Shown one piece after another: positions 1 through 8,522 of a DNA stretch of 64,000 nt (position 1 is the stretch's first letter; each line of letters starts with the position of its first letter). The DNA comes from Peteryoungia rhizophila (GTDB taxonomy: Bacteria > Pseudomonadota > Alphaproteobacteria > Rhizobiales > Rhizobiaceae). Where the stretch lies: NCBI RefSeq assembly GCF_004912145.1, contig NZ_STGT01000002.1:744001-808000 (forward strand), read 5' to 3'. The notes under the pieces were generated by a model that did not search any database, was not told the origin of the DNA, and saw only the letters and a program-made list of their open reading frames with translations. The translations under genes were made by a program, and so were the position numbers.

Positions 1-822
1 GTCGAAATACTGCGAGGCGAAGGGAGCACCCAGGCGGCCGAAACCGGTGATGACCTCATCGAAGATCAACAGGATGCCGTGCTTGGTGCAGAGCTCGCGC
101 AGGCGCTGCAGATAGCCCTTCGGCGGGATCAGCACGCCGGTAGAGCCGGAGACCGGCTCGACGATGACAGCCGCGATCGTCGAGGCGTCATGCAGGGTGA
201 CGATGCGTTCCAGTTCGTCGGCGAGGTCGCCGCCATGCTCCGGCATGCCCTTGGTGAATGCATTCTTCGCCGGAAGGTGGGTATGCGGCATGTGGTCGAC
301 GCCGGTCAGCAGCGTGCCGAACATCTTGCGGTTGGAGACGATGCCGCCGACCGAGATGCCGCCGAAATTCACGCCGTGATAGCCGCGCTCGCGGCCGATC
401 AGGCGGGTGCGCGACCCCTGGCCCTTTACGCGCTGATAGGCAAGCGCGACCTTCAGCGCCGTCTCCACCGATTCCGAGCCGGAATTGGTGTAGAGCACAT
501 GCGCCATATTGTCGGGGGCGATGTCGATCAGGCGGTTGGCCAGTTCAAAGGCCTTGGGATGGCCGAGCTGGAAGGCAGGCGCATAATCGAGCTCGCCGGC
601 CTGTTCACGGATCGCTTCCGTGATCAGCGGGCGGCAGTGACCGGCGTTGACACACCAGAGGCCGGCGGTGCCGTCGAGCACCTGGCGGCCGTCATGGGTG
701 GTATAGTGCATGTCCTTGGCGCCGACGAAGAGGCGCGGCTCCTTCTTGTACTGGCGGTTCGCAGTGAACGGCATCCAGAAGGCGCGCAGGTCGTTCGGCG
801 TGGAATTCAGGCGGTTAGACAT
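1..822 (-). CDS. Omega-amino acid--pyruvate aminotransferase (class III), 3' part outside window
   Basis: PLP-dependent class III transaminase moving the amino group of beta-alanine or a related omega-amino acid to pyruvate in the cytosol. Reading leftwards, the protein begins MSNRLNSTPNDLRAFWMPFT and shows the family blocks TNSGSESVETALK, GYHGVNFGG and the cofactor-binding IFDEVITGFGRLG just before the left edge. The catalytic lysine lies beyond the window, so only about 274 residues are visible. Start choice: ATG codons at 834, 825 and 822 are in frame; a GGAG about 6-8 bases ahead of 825/822 favours those, and 822 is given. The 333 bases between it and nolR hold only a terminator. The substrate is inferred from the family. 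Confidence 0.85.
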   Translation of the reverse strand, partial: MSNRLNSTPNDLRAFWMPFTANRQYKKEPRLFVGAKDMHYTTHDGRQVLDGTAGLWCVNAGHCRPLITEAIREQAGELDYAPAFQLGHPKAFELANRLIDIAPDNMAHVLYTNSGSESVETALKVALAYQRVKGQGSRTRLIGRERGYHGVNFGGISVGGIVSNRKMFGTLLTGVDHMPHTHLPAKNAFTKGMPEHGGDLADELERIVTLHDASTIAAVIVEPVSGSTGVLIPPKGYLQRLRELCTKHGILLIFDEVITGFGRLGAPFASQYFD

Positions 823-1035
823 CATCTTCTCCATGGCCCTTTGGTCGCGGGCGGCAATTCTCCCGGCTGTCGGCCGCAAAAGCCGAAATCCGTTGATTGC
901 GTCGTCACGTTAGCAGGGACCAAAGCACGGTCAAGCCACCGGCAGGGCGGCATCAACAAAGGTCATGGATCGCTGAATTCGGGTGATGAAAACGTACTGC
1001 CGATCGCCCGCTCATGGCAGGGGCGTCGGTAAAAC

Positions 1036-1074
1036 GCAAAAAAGCCCCGGCGGCAAATGCCAACCAGGGCTTTC
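1036..1074 (-). terminator. Rho-independent terminator of nolR
   Basis: Inverted repeat AAAGCCC (1041-1047) / GGGCTTT (1067-1073), with an inner GGC-AAAT-GCC hairpin. On the minus strand it ends in a run of T (1038-1043). It sits about 95 bases after the nolR stop. It is the only structure seen in the 835-1167 gap. Confidence 0.8.
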
Positions 1075-1167
1075 AAATTCGCAGTTCACCAAAAGGTTCA
1101 CCCGCGTGAGCGAGTGTCGCGCTGATCCCTCCCGTCCTCGATCAGCACGCCTCTGGGAGCGCTGTCA

Positions 1168-1485
1168 TCAGGCGGCCGACTTGCTCGCTGCCGGGGCGCA
1201 ATAAATGCTCTCAAGAGTGGAGAGGATCTTGATCACCGACTCGGACGTCGAGGAATAGTAGATGGTCTGCGCATCGCGACGGGTCTTCACCAGCTTTTGT
1301 GCGCGAAGCTTCGACAGGTGCTGCGACAGAGCCGACTGGCTCAGGCCCACCTGGGTCGCCAGAACGCCGACCGGAACCTCACCCTCAACGAGGCTGCAGA
1401 GGATCATCAGTCGCTTCGGGTTTGCCATGGCGGAGAGCAAACCAGCTGCGACGGTCGACTGTTCGGACAATGCTTTTGTTTTCAT
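1168..1485 (-). CDS. nolR: NolR-type ArsR/SmtB family transcriptional repressor
   Basis: Small winged-helix DNA-binding protein, 105 residues. The core closely follows rhizobial NolR as I know it: SAMANPKRLMILCSL, then the recognition segment VGLSQSALSQHLSKLRAQ and the beta wing TRRDAQTIYYSS. It lacks the metal-binding CxC of metal-sensing ArsR proteins. NolR in Sinorhizobium and Rhizobium globally represses nodulation, conjugation and housekeeping genes and represses itself. No nod genes are present in this window. The N-terminus is shorter than I recall for S. meliloti NolR (about 120 residues), and the ribosome site is weak, so the start is uncertain. A NolR-like half-site box lies about 100 bases upstream. 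Confidence 0.85.
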   Translation of the reverse strand: MKTKALSEQSTVAAGLLSAMANPKRLMILCSLVEGEVPVGVLATQVGLSQSALSQHLSKLRAQKLVKTRRDAQTIYYSSTSESVIKILSTLESIYCAPAASKSAA

Positions 1486-1582
1486 CTCAGTTCAACTTTC
1501 TTTGGTCGAGTGCCCTGGGGGAGCGGCAGTCGTTGAAAAACCATCACTTAACTAGAGGCCAAACTCTACCAGCATCATCAAA

Positions 1583-1598
1583 ATTGTATATGCCTAAA
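1583..1598 (-). promoter_or_regulatory. Candidate NolR operator in the nolR leader region
   Basis: On the minus strand the sequence reads TTTAG-N9-AT, fitting the published NolR target pattern (A/T)TTAG-N9-A(T/A). It overlaps a good -10-like hexamer TATACA, a sensible place for autorepression. No convincing -35 was found. The motif is short and AT-rich, so a chance match is possible. Confidence 0.4.
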
Positions 1599-1599
1599 T

Positions 1600-2346
1600 T
1601 TAAGGTACTGCGTATACTGATTTAGGTAACTCTAATAGCAGATCCTGCGCATTTGTGATGGGCGTCACAAATTCATGGCGGATCAGCAAGTCTTTGAAAA
1701 CCAGATCTATTCCATGCGAATCGACCGCGGAGATGCGCCAATCGTTCTCTGTGCCCCCATGAAATTTCGTTGCGAGACGACGTGCCAGATCGGGATGCCT
1801 TCCCCCTAATTCTCGCAGTAAGGCCGGCTCGTCCGCGAAGGATTCGTCATCTATTTTCGGGATGAAAAAGTCGTTGCTGCTCAAATGATAGGCACGGCCG
1901 AAACCGCCGTTGAGGCTCGCTCGTTCCGGGCGCAGACGGAAGAAGCGGAAGTCTGGGAAATCGATGTAGAGCTGCGATTTGGGGTGACGGGCGAGGAAGC
2001 GTGTCCGCAGTCTCGCATGGGTCTCGCTGTCGCGTTCGACACTCTCGGCCGTGCATTGCAGCGTCAGCCGCGGATGGGCAAGCGGGTCGCCCTTGGCCGG
2101 CTCTCCGGTCAGAAGCGAGGCGCGGGGATCGGCAAGGAGGGCGGTCGTGTGGGCGGAAAGCCCGGAGACCAAAATCACCGCTGCACCGTCATGGTCCATG
2201 CCGAGCAGGACGCGGCTGACAAAGGGGAAGCCCGTTTCCGGTTCGATCACGCCGATTGCCGCGAAGCGGGCGCCCCTCAACAAAATGCGCGCCTGGCGGC
2301 GCGCATCGTCGTCTGTGTCCCTGATGACCTGGGGCTTGTCGTTCAT
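1600..2346 (-). CDS. HugZ/HutZ-like pyridoxamine 5'-phosphate oxidase-fold protein
   Basis: 248 residues. The N-terminal split-barrel PPOX domain (about 15-150) contains the FRFFRLRPERASLNGGFGRA region typical of the HugZ family; the C-terminal part (about 165-245) resembles DUF2470, which is often fused to it. Family members bind heme or flavin, and some degrade heme for iron release. Whether this one binds heme cannot be decided from sequence. The start is supported by AGGAG seven bases upstream. It lies between choV and nolR, in the same direction, with a 46-base gap to choV, so co-transcription with either is possible but unproven. Confidence 0.75.
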   Translation of the reverse strand: MNDKPQVIRDTDDDARRQARILLRGARFAAIGVIEPETGFPFVSRVLLGMDHDGAAVILVSGLSAHTTALLADPRASLLTGEPAKGDPLAHPRLTLQCTAESVERDSETHARLRTRFLARHPKSQLYIDFPDFRFFRLRPERASLNGGFGRAYHLSSNDFFIPKIDDESFADEPALLRELGGRHPDLARRLATKFHGGTENDWRISAVDSHGIDLVFKDLLIRHEFVTPITNAQDLLLELPKSVYAVP

Positions 2347-2392
2347 GTCGTGGCTCCTGCATGCATCGTGGACAGGATGCGTGCAGGGCGCC

Positions 2393-3436
2393 TCACGCCT
2401 TGCGGCGGTGCTTCGTCAATCCGCTCACCACATCCTGCGCATCGATCGTGCCGATCACGACGCCGTTGTCAACGACCCCGATCGTGCCGGGTTGACGCGC
2501 TAGCGCATCGAGGACTTCGACCAGCGGGGTTCGCGGCGCCGTTGTTCCGGTCACCTGTCCCTGTTGTCCGCCAATACCGGGGCGCATCACGTCGGACGCA
2601 ATCAGCATGTTGATCGGGTTCATGTTCTGCACGAAATCAGCAACATATTGATTGGTCGGGTTCTGGACGATCTCCTGCGGCGTGCCGCACTGGATGATAT
2701 GCCCACCTTCCATGATGGCGATGCGGTTGCCGATGCGGAAGGCCTCGTCGAGGTCATGGCTGACGAAGAGGATGGTCTTCTTCAACCGCGCCTGGAATTC
2801 GAGCAGTTCGTCCTGCAGGCGCGTGCGGATCAGCGGGTCCAGCGCCGAAAAGGGTTCGTCCATCAGGAGGATCGGCGCGCCTGTCGCAAAGGCGCGGGCA
2901 AGGCCCACACGCTGCTGCATGCCGCCGGAGAGCTCGTTGACCCGGCGCTCGGCCCAGGTCGAGAGGTTGACGAGTTCGAGCTGGGTCGCGACCCTCTCCT
3001 TGCGCTCCGCTTCCGGAACGCCGGCCAGCTCGAGGCCGAAGCCGACATTGTCGGCAACCGTCCGCCAGGGCAGGAGACCGAACTGCTGGAAGACCATGGA
3101 GACGGTGTGCATGCGCAGATCGCGCAGCACCTGAGCCGAAGACTTGTACGGATCGACATAGCCGCTTTCCGTCCTGACGCTGACATTGCCGCGGACGACC
3201 GGGGCAAGCGCGTTGACGGCGCGCAGCAGCGTCGACTTGCCGGAGCCGGACAGCCCCATCAGAACGAGGATCTCGCCTTCCTTGACGGTGAGCGAGGCCT
3301 TGGCCACGCCGAGCACGAGGCCGGTCTCGGCCCCGATTTCGTCGCGGGTTCTGCCCTGGTCGACCATGTCGAGGGCGCGTTGCGGGTTATCGCCGAAGAC
3401 GATGTCGACATTGTCGAAGATGACGGCGTCGGTCAT
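2393..3436 (-). CDS. choV: Choline ABC transporter ATP-binding subunit
   Basis: 347-residue cytoplasmic ATPase energising choline import. Walker A GLSGSGKST, signature LSGGMQQR and Walker B ILLMDEPFSALDP are all present, followed by an H-loop (VSHDLDEA) and a C-terminal extension of CBS type, as in the osmoprotectant (ProV/ChoV) subgroup. The true start is the ATG at 3436, which overlaps the choW stop by four bases (ATGA), indicating translational coupling; an open frame continues upstream but out of frame inside choW. Last gene of choX-choW-choV. Confidence 0.93.
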   Translation of the reverse strand: MTDAVIFDNVDIVFGDNPQRALDMVDQGRTRDEIGAETGLVLGVAKASLTVKEGEILVLMGLSGSGKSTLLRAVNALAPVVRGNVSVRTESGYVDPYKSSAQVLRDLRMHTVSMVFQQFGLLPWRTVADNVGFGLELAGVPEAERKERVATQLELVNLSTWAERRVNELSGGMQQRVGLARAFATGAPILLMDEPFSALDPLIRTRLQDELLEFQARLKKTILFVSHDLDEAFRIGNRIAIMEGGHIIQCGTPQEIVQNPTNQYVADFVQNMNPINMLIASDVMRPGIGGQQGQVTGTTAPRTPLVEVLDALARQPGTIGVVDNGVVIGTIDAQDVVSGLTKHRRKA

Positions 3437-4302
3437 GTGTCTTCTCCGGGAATGCGGAAGATCCGGTCGAGGATGATGGCGAGGATGACGATGCAGAGAC
3501 CTGCCTCGAAACCGCGGGCGATATTGACGGTGTTGAGCGCCCGGACGACCGGTACGCCGAGGCCGCTCGCGCCGACAAGGGCCGCGATGACCACCATGGA
3601 CAGCGACAGCATGATGGTCTGGGTGAGACCCGCCATGATCTGCGGCGTGGCAAAGGGCAGTTCGACCTTGCGCAGCACCTGCATCGGGGTCGCGCCGAAG
3701 GCGACGGCCGCTTCCACCAGCGATGGCGGTGTCGAGATGATGCCGAGGCGGGTGAGGCGGATCGGGGCGGCGATGGCGAAGATCACGGTGGCGATCAGGC
3801 CGGGAACCATGCCGAGGCCGAAAAGGATGAGGGCCGGGATGAGATAGACGAAGGTGGGGATCGTCTGCATCAGATCGAGGACCGGGCGAACACCGGCATA
3901 GAGCCAGGGGCGCCGTGCGCAGGCGATGCCGATCGGCACGCCGATGACCATGCACACGCAGGTCGCGGCGAGCACGAGTGCCAGCGTCTCCATCGTTTCT
4001 TTCCAATAGCCCTGGTTATAGATCAGCAGGAGCCCGAGAAAGGTGAAAGCAACCACACCCAGCGAACGGCGCATCACCCAGGCGATCAGCGAAAAGACGA
4101 GGATCATGAAAAGCGGGTAGAAGCTCTCGAGCGCGGTGTCGTCGAGAAAGGGTGCCTGCAGCACGAAGAGCATGGCGTCGATGGACGCGCTCAAGATTGT
4201 GGCGATGAAGTCGAATACGAAATCGACATTGGCGGTCAGCCAGTCGACGAAGCTTTTGGACAAGGGCCCGATGGGCAGCTTGTTGTCGGTCAGAAAATCC
4301 AT
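3433..4302 (-). CDS. choW: Choline ABC transporter permease
   Basis: 289-residue inner-membrane permease of the ProW/OpuAB type with about six hydrophobic segments. The permease motif with the coupling helix lies around residues 180-200 (EAAVAFGATPMQVLRKVELP). It partners ChoV and the periplasmic binding protein ChoX. The start has GGGGA a few bases upstream. It overlaps choV by four bases and lies 94 bases after choX, across a strong hairpin. Confidence 0.92.
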   Translation of the reverse strand: MDFLTDNKLPIGPLSKSFVDWLTANVDFVFDFIATILSASIDAMLFVLQAPFLDDTALESFYPLFMILVFSLIAWVMRRSLGVVAFTFLGLLLIYNQGYWKETMETLALVLAATCVCMVIGVPIGIACARRPWLYAGVRPVLDLMQTIPTFVYLIPALILFGLGMVPGLIATVIFAIAAPIRLTRLGIISTPPSLVEAAVAFGATPMQVLRKVELPFATPQIMAGLTQTIMLSLSMVVIAALVGASGLGVPVVRALNTVNIARGFEAGLCIVILAIILDRIFRIPGEDT

Positions 4303-4341
4303 GTTTGTCCCCGATTGGCCACAGGTTCAATGCCTGGGAGG

Positions 4342-4374
4342 CCGCGCGGCCGGATCCCCCATCCGGTCGCGCGG
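4342..4374 (-). other. Intercistronic hairpin between choX and choW
   Basis: A 14-bp stem (4342-4355 with 4361-4374, one G-T wobble) around a five-base C/G loop. On the transcribed strand no U-run follows, so it is more likely a 3'-stabiliser or processing site giving extra choX message than a full terminator. Binding-protein genes are commonly expressed above their permeases in this way. Confidence 0.65.
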
Positions 4375-4396
4375 TTCCACGATCGATGGACAGGGA

Positions 4397-5353
4397 TCAG
4401 AGGCCGAGGGCCGTCTTCACCGCGCCGAGGCCGTCGCCGCCATCCTTGGTGGTGACGCCGGCGAGCCAGGGCTCGATGGCGGCCGGGTTGGCCTTCAGCC
4501 AGTCGCCCGCGGCCACTTCGGCATCCTGGCCGTCATTCAGGATCTTGCCCATGATCTCGTTCTCCATCTGGAGCGAGAACTTGAGGTTGGTGACGAACTT
4601 GCCGACATTCGGGCATTCGGTCGTGTAACCGGCGCGGGTGTTGGTGAAGATGGTCGCGCCACCGAAGTCCGGACCGAAGACTTCGTCGCCACCCGACAGG
4701 TAGGTCAGCTTGAAGTTGGCATTCATCGGATGCGGTTCCCAGCCGAGGAAGACGACCGGCACGCCATCCTTCTCGGAGCGAGCGACCTGGGCCAGCATGC
4801 CCTGTTCGGAGGATTCGACGACTTCGAAGTCACCGAGCTCGAACTTGTTGCCGTCAATCATGTCGAGGATCAGGCGGTTGCCGTCATTGCCCGGCTCGAT
4901 GCCGTAGATCTTGCCCTCGAGCGCATCCTTGTTCTTGGCGATGTCGGCGAAGTCCTTGATGCCGAGTTCAGCGCCCTTGGCATTGGTGGCGAGCGTATAC
5001 TTCGCGCCTTCGAGGTTTGGTCCGAAGATCTCGACCGACTTGTCTTCGCGATAGGGGGCGATGTCGCCTTCCATGGTCGGCATCCAGTTGCCGAGGAAGA
5101 CGTCGATGTCCTTGTTCTTCAGCGACGAATAGGTGACCGGTACGGAAAGGACCGTGGTCGTCGGCTCGTAGCCAAGAGCCTTGAGGATGACGGAGGCCGT
5201 AGCGGTGGTCGCTGTGATGTCGGTCCAGCCGACATCCGAGAAGCGGACGGTGGAGCAGCTCTCGGCTTCTTGAGCCGCGAGCGGTACCGCCGAAACGGCG
5301 ATGAGCGACACGGCGGCCACGAGTGTCCGGCGATAAGAGGAAAGATACGTCAT
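4397..5353 (-). CDS. choX: Choline ABC transporter substrate-binding protein
   Basis: 318-residue periplasmic protein of the glycine-betaine/OpuAC fold. Residues 1-27 form a signal peptide ending ...VPLAAQ. The mature part begins with CSTVRFSDVGWTDI; tryptophans and aromatics in FSDVGW, GNWMPTM and FLGWEPHPM are in the positions that form the quaternary-ammonium cage in ChoX. The start at 5353 has GGGAG upstream; a longer open frame exists but lacks the signal peptide start. First gene of choXWV. No bet genes are adjacent. Confidence 0.93.
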   Translation of the reverse strand: MTYLSSYRRTLVAAVSLIAVSAVPLAAQEAESCSTVRFSDVGWTDITATTATASVILKALGYEPTTTVLSVPVTYSSLKNKDIDVFLGNWMPTMEGDIAPYREDKSVEIFGPNLEGAKYTLATNAKGAELGIKDFADIAKNKDALEGKIYGIEPGNDGNRLILDMIDGNKFELGDFEVVESSEQGMLAQVARSEKDGVPVVFLGWEPHPMNANFKLTYLSGGDEVFGPDFGGATIFTNTRAGYTTECPNVGKFVTNLKFSLQMENEIMGKILNDGQDAEVAAGDWLKANPAAIEPWLAGVTTKDGGDGLGAVKTALGL

Positions 5354-5609
5354 TGGCAGGCTCCCGGTTTTTTTTGATGTTCCCAAGTCAACATTCAATA
5401 CCGGAGAATTGCAAGGATGCCCGCGCGTTTGCGTCGCGAGAGCGGCCCTGTTTGCGACCTGAGGCGCCTTACGGGGCAGGGAAGAGCGGCATTCGAAAAA
5501 AAATTCAAGGTCTTGATGCGCGTCAAAGCGTCGACTTGCCCGACATGCGAACAGGTGATCGGGGGGAATGCGGCGCATCTGCCGCCGAACTAGGGACACA
5601 GGAGTTTCG

Positions 5610-5996
5610 ATGAAGACCTCTTTCATTCTTGTGCTGCTCGCGATTGCCGCAGCACCGTTTCCGGCATTGGCCGATGGTGATCCGGTCGCAGGTGCCAAGG
5701 CATTCAAGGCCTGCCAGGCTTGTCATGTCGCGGCCGATGCCAAGAACAAGGTCGGCCCGCATCTGCAGGGCATTGTCGGTCGCCCGATCGCCTCGATCGC
5801 CGACTACAAATATTCGCCGGCCATGACCGAATTCGGCCAGGGCAAGGTCTGGGACGAGGCGACATTGTCTGAATATCTCAAGGCGCCGAAAGCTGTCGTG
5901 AAGGGCACCAAGATGGCCTATGCCGGGGTGAAGAAGGACGCGGATCTCGTCAACATCATCGCCTACCTCAAGGACCCGGCCGCCGGCGGCCAGTGA
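5610..5996 (+). CDS. Periplasmic class I cytochrome c (c2/c550 type)
   Basis: 128-residue precursor: signal peptide 1-21 (cleavage after ALA), heme site CQACH (Cys35, Cys38, His39), and probable axial Met102 in GTKMAYAGV near the C-terminus. It ends with an amphipathic helix (DLVNIIAYLK). It is a soluble electron carrier exported by Sec and matured by the Ccm system. AGGAG five bases before the ATG fixes the start; the longer frame from 5568 is not needed. It is divergent from choX across 256 bases with no other gene. Confidence 0.88.
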   Translation: MKTSFILVLLAIAAAPFPALADGDPVAGAKAFKACQACHVAADAKNKVGPHLQGIVGRPIASIADYKYSPAMTEFGQGKVWDEATLSEYLKAPKAVVKGTKMAYAGVKKDADLVNIIAYLKDPAAGGQ

Positions 5997-6200
5997 CCCC
6001 GGCACAACTCCCTGATGCGGCGGCCGTTTCGCGGCTGTCGCATTTCTCTGCTAGCGCCTCTTGTGTGACTGCTGCGGCCATCCATATCGGGTAAAGGCAA
6101 CAGTTCCTGTGCGCTGCGATACTTTCCCGCAGAGGGAAACGCGTTAAGGTGGTAGGAGACGAGTCCGGCGCGCCGCCGGCATGAGGGACAGGGAGACAAC

Positions 6201-7289
6201 ATGGCGACTTTGCAATCCTTCGACAGCGAAATCGAGAAGACGCGCAAGATCGTGTCGGAGATGCGCGGCAAGATCGAGCAATCCGGAACCGTGCTGGATA
6301 CGCTCGCCAAGAGCGACAGCAAGCTCGTCGGCCAGGACTTCGACATCGAAAACGCCCGGATCTCGGATGTGCTCAGCCAGCAGAAGGTGATGGAGGCGAA
6401 CATCGCCGACCTCATCATCGGGCTGGAAGACGCGACCAACGTCTTCGGCGCCGAGTTCGAGAGCATGAAGAGCTTTTCCGGCATGGAAAAGTTCATCGGC
6501 GTCTTTTCCAAGCAGAGGGCGCAGCGCATGCGCACCGAGCGCGTCCGCAACATGTCGCTTGCCGGAAACCTCCAGGAACTGCTCTCCAAGTCCGACAGCA
6601 TCGTCGGCATCCTGAAAGAACAGAAGACGGTTCTCGAAGAGCGCTACAAGACCTCCGAGGCGAGCCTCGTGCAGGTGATCGAGCGGCGCAAGCAGACGAT
6701 CGCCAATCTCGAAGAGACCCAGAAGCGCATCGAAACGCTCAATCCGGCCCTGCTCGACATAGAGAACAAGATCGCCGCCTCCACCGATACGTCGGAACGC
6801 ACTGATCTCGAAGCCGAACGCTCGAAGCTCGCGACCGACTACAATCAGGCCCAGGCACGCGAACAGGAACTCTTGGCCGAAAGCCAGACGCTCGAACGCT
6901 ACACCTCGATGTTCCAGACCTTCGTCGACAGTTTGAACAACCAGATCGCCGCGCAGAACACGCTGATCAACAAGCTGACCATCGACACCGAACAGCGCAT
7001 CGTTCTCTACAAGGCGCTGGAAGATTCGTTGAAGACCGCCGCCCAGCAGGATGTCGCGCACCGGATCAACACGCTTGGCTCTCAGGTCGACACGGCCGCT
7101 GAAGAGACCATGGCCGGCATCGGTGCGGCCGCCCAGCGGCATATCGGTGATCTCTTGGAACTGCACGAGAAGAACATGCTCTCTACGCAGGACATCCAGC
7201 GCCGCAAGAAGCTCGCCGACGAGGCCTTTGCCCGGCGTTTCCAGTCCGTTCTCGACAAGCACAATGCGGCCAATTACGTGAAGCCGTGA
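6201..7289 (+). CDS. Cytosolic coiled-coil protein, first gene of an AAA ATPase operon
   Basis: 362 residues, highly charged and almost entirely helical. There is no signal peptide and no membrane segment. Long heptad-like stretches run from about 130 to 290, rich in Glu, Gln, Lys and Arg. The overall look recalls TelA/KlaA-like 'toxic anion resistance' helical proteins, but I see no motif that proves this. The ribosome site AGGGAG precedes the ATG. It opens a co-directional five-gene set (to 12838) containing an AAA ATPase; it could be a filament, adaptor or substrate of that ATPase, which is inference only. Confidence 0.7.
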   Translation: MATLQSFDSEIEKTRKIVSEMRGKIEQSGTVLDTLAKSDSKLVGQDFDIENARISDVLSQQKVMEANIADLIIGLEDATNVFGAEFESMKSFSGMEKFIGVFSKQRAQRMRTERVRNMSLAGNLQELLSKSDSIVGILKEQKTVLEERYKTSEASLVQVIERRKQTIANLEETQKRIETLNPALLDIENKIAASTDTSERTDLEAERSKLATDYNQAQAREQELLAESQTLERYTSMFQTFVDSLNNQIAAQNTLINKLTIDTEQRIVLYKALEDSLKTAAQQDVAHRINTLGSQVDTAAEETMAGIGAAAQRHIGDLLELHEKNMLSTQDIQRRKKLADEAFARRFQSVLDKHNAANYVKP

Positions 7290-7306
7290 TCATGCCCATG
7301 ATGTGG

Positions 7307-7326
7307 ACGCGGCCATCCGGCCGCGT
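7307..7326 (+). other. Hairpin between the first and second genes of the AAA operon
   Basis: Perfect 8-bp stem ACGCGGCC / GGCCGCGT around a four-base loop, followed a few bases later by TTTT. It could act as a partial terminator that makes the coiled-coil protein more abundant than the ATPase genes, or as an mRNA stabiliser. Confidence 0.5.
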
Positions 7327-7368
7327 GCCGCTTTTGCGGTGCGCGGTCCTGTCTATGGGGGGAGGGGC

Positions 7369-8520
7369 ATGAACGTCGTCGATCGCAACACTGCCGTCCT
7401 GCACTATTTCACCACCATGGCCTCGGCGCTGTCAGGGCTCGAACAGTTCTTCGGCCAGACCGATCGCCGTTTCGGCGACAAGGGACCGCCGACGCTCTAT
7501 CTGTTGCCCTATCTCGACCGCTTGAGAAACTCCTTCACCTCCTGGCAGAACCGCATCGGCTTCACCGGCCAGTTCAGAATTGCCCAGGCCGAGAGCGGCT
7601 TTCCGATCTTCCAGAACGTACTGGAACTGGAAAACGACCGGGCGGGCGCAGCCGGACGGCTTTCCACCATTCCCGATCTCGGCAAGCTGCGTGAGGAGAT
7701 GGTCGATTTCATCCTGCGGCAGAAGGAGTTTCCCACAGCGCTCCAGCAGCAGATCGCCGAGCGGCTCTATCTGGAACAGGTCAGCGTGGGCGAGATCTTC
7801 TCGCCCTTCGTGCTGCCGACCACGGTCGCCGTCAGCGTCAACCCGCAGTCGCGCCGACCGTCCTATCTGGTCACCTGGGCGGCGTTCGACGGGGTGAGCA
7901 CCCTGCCGATGATCTATCTCGCGACGATCGAGGACTCCTCCGAGAACGTCGCAAAGATCCTGGTCTCGGAAGACGGCAAGCTGAACGATGCCGTGGAGAT
8001 CCCGCTTCCCGTCGGCGGGCTGCTCAATCCGGAACTGGCTCGCACATTCGACGATTTCTGCGCGAAGAACTCCGCCTTCTCGCTGACACCGGCGACCATC
8101 GCCACCAATATGGACCGTGATTTCCCGACCCTGCATCCGAAGTCGGTGCGGCGCGTCGTGCTCGGGCCGCTCTATTCAACGGGCCTTACGCAAAATTCCG
8201 GCCGGGTGACCGAGATCCTCGACCGGGTGCGCAGACCTGAGAATGCCTGGGTGATGACCTGGACGGTGCAGGAAGTGTTTTCCAAGCGCGAGCAGCCGGC
8301 GGTGAAGGGCTTCTTCTCGTCTACGCCGGCCTCCCAGGAATTCCATATCGAGACGCATGATCTCGAAGCGGCCCGCATGGGCGTCTCGACTTACGAGAAA
8401 CACGCGCTGGTGCCGCATGACGCCTATCAGGCGCTCTATGCGGCCGGCGAGATCAAGCCGATCTTCGGCAATTTCAAGGTGCATGTGATTTCCGGCAACC
8501 AGGTCGTGAGTGAGGTCTAA
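7369..8520 (+). CDS. Protein of unknown function, second gene of AAA operon
   Basis: 383 residues from the ATG at 7369, chosen because GGGGGGAGGGG precedes it; the frame continues upstream without support. No signal peptide, no clear membrane helix and no motif I recognise. The N-terminal 90 residues are helical (LHYFTTMASALSGLEQFF), the rest alternates strands and helices. The stop is two bases before the AAA ATPase start, so the two are almost certainly translated from one message. A structural partner of the ATPase is a reasonable guess only. Confidence 0.65.
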   Translation: MNVVDRNTAVLHYFTTMASALSGLEQFFGQTDRRFGDKGPPTLYLLPYLDRLRNSFTSWQNRIGFTGQFRIAQAESGFPIFQNVLELENDRAGAAGRLSTIPDLGKLREEMVDFILRQKEFPTALQQQIAERLYLEQVSVGEIFSPFVLPTTVAVSVNPQSRRPSYLVTWAAFDGVSTLPMIYLATIEDSSENVAKILVSEDGKLNDAVEIPLPVGGLLNPELARTFDDFCAKNSAFSLTPATIATNMDRDFPTLHPKSVRRVVLGPLYSTGLTQNSGRVTEILDRVRRPENAWVMTWTVQEVFSKREQPAVKGFFSSTPASQEFHIETHDLEAARMGVSTYEKHALVPHDAYQALYAAGEIKPIFGNFKVHVISGNQVVSEV

Positions 8521-8522
8521 AG

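Noticed and set aside
2393..4006. A 537-residue fused ABC protein
   Set aside because: The first 190 residues are an Arg/His-rich shadow frame of choW; the ATG at 3436 with an ATGA overlap is the proper choV start.
4397..5707. A 436-residue form of ChoX
   Set aside because: The N-terminal extension overlaps the divergent cytochrome c gene; the signal peptide begins at the ATG at 5353.
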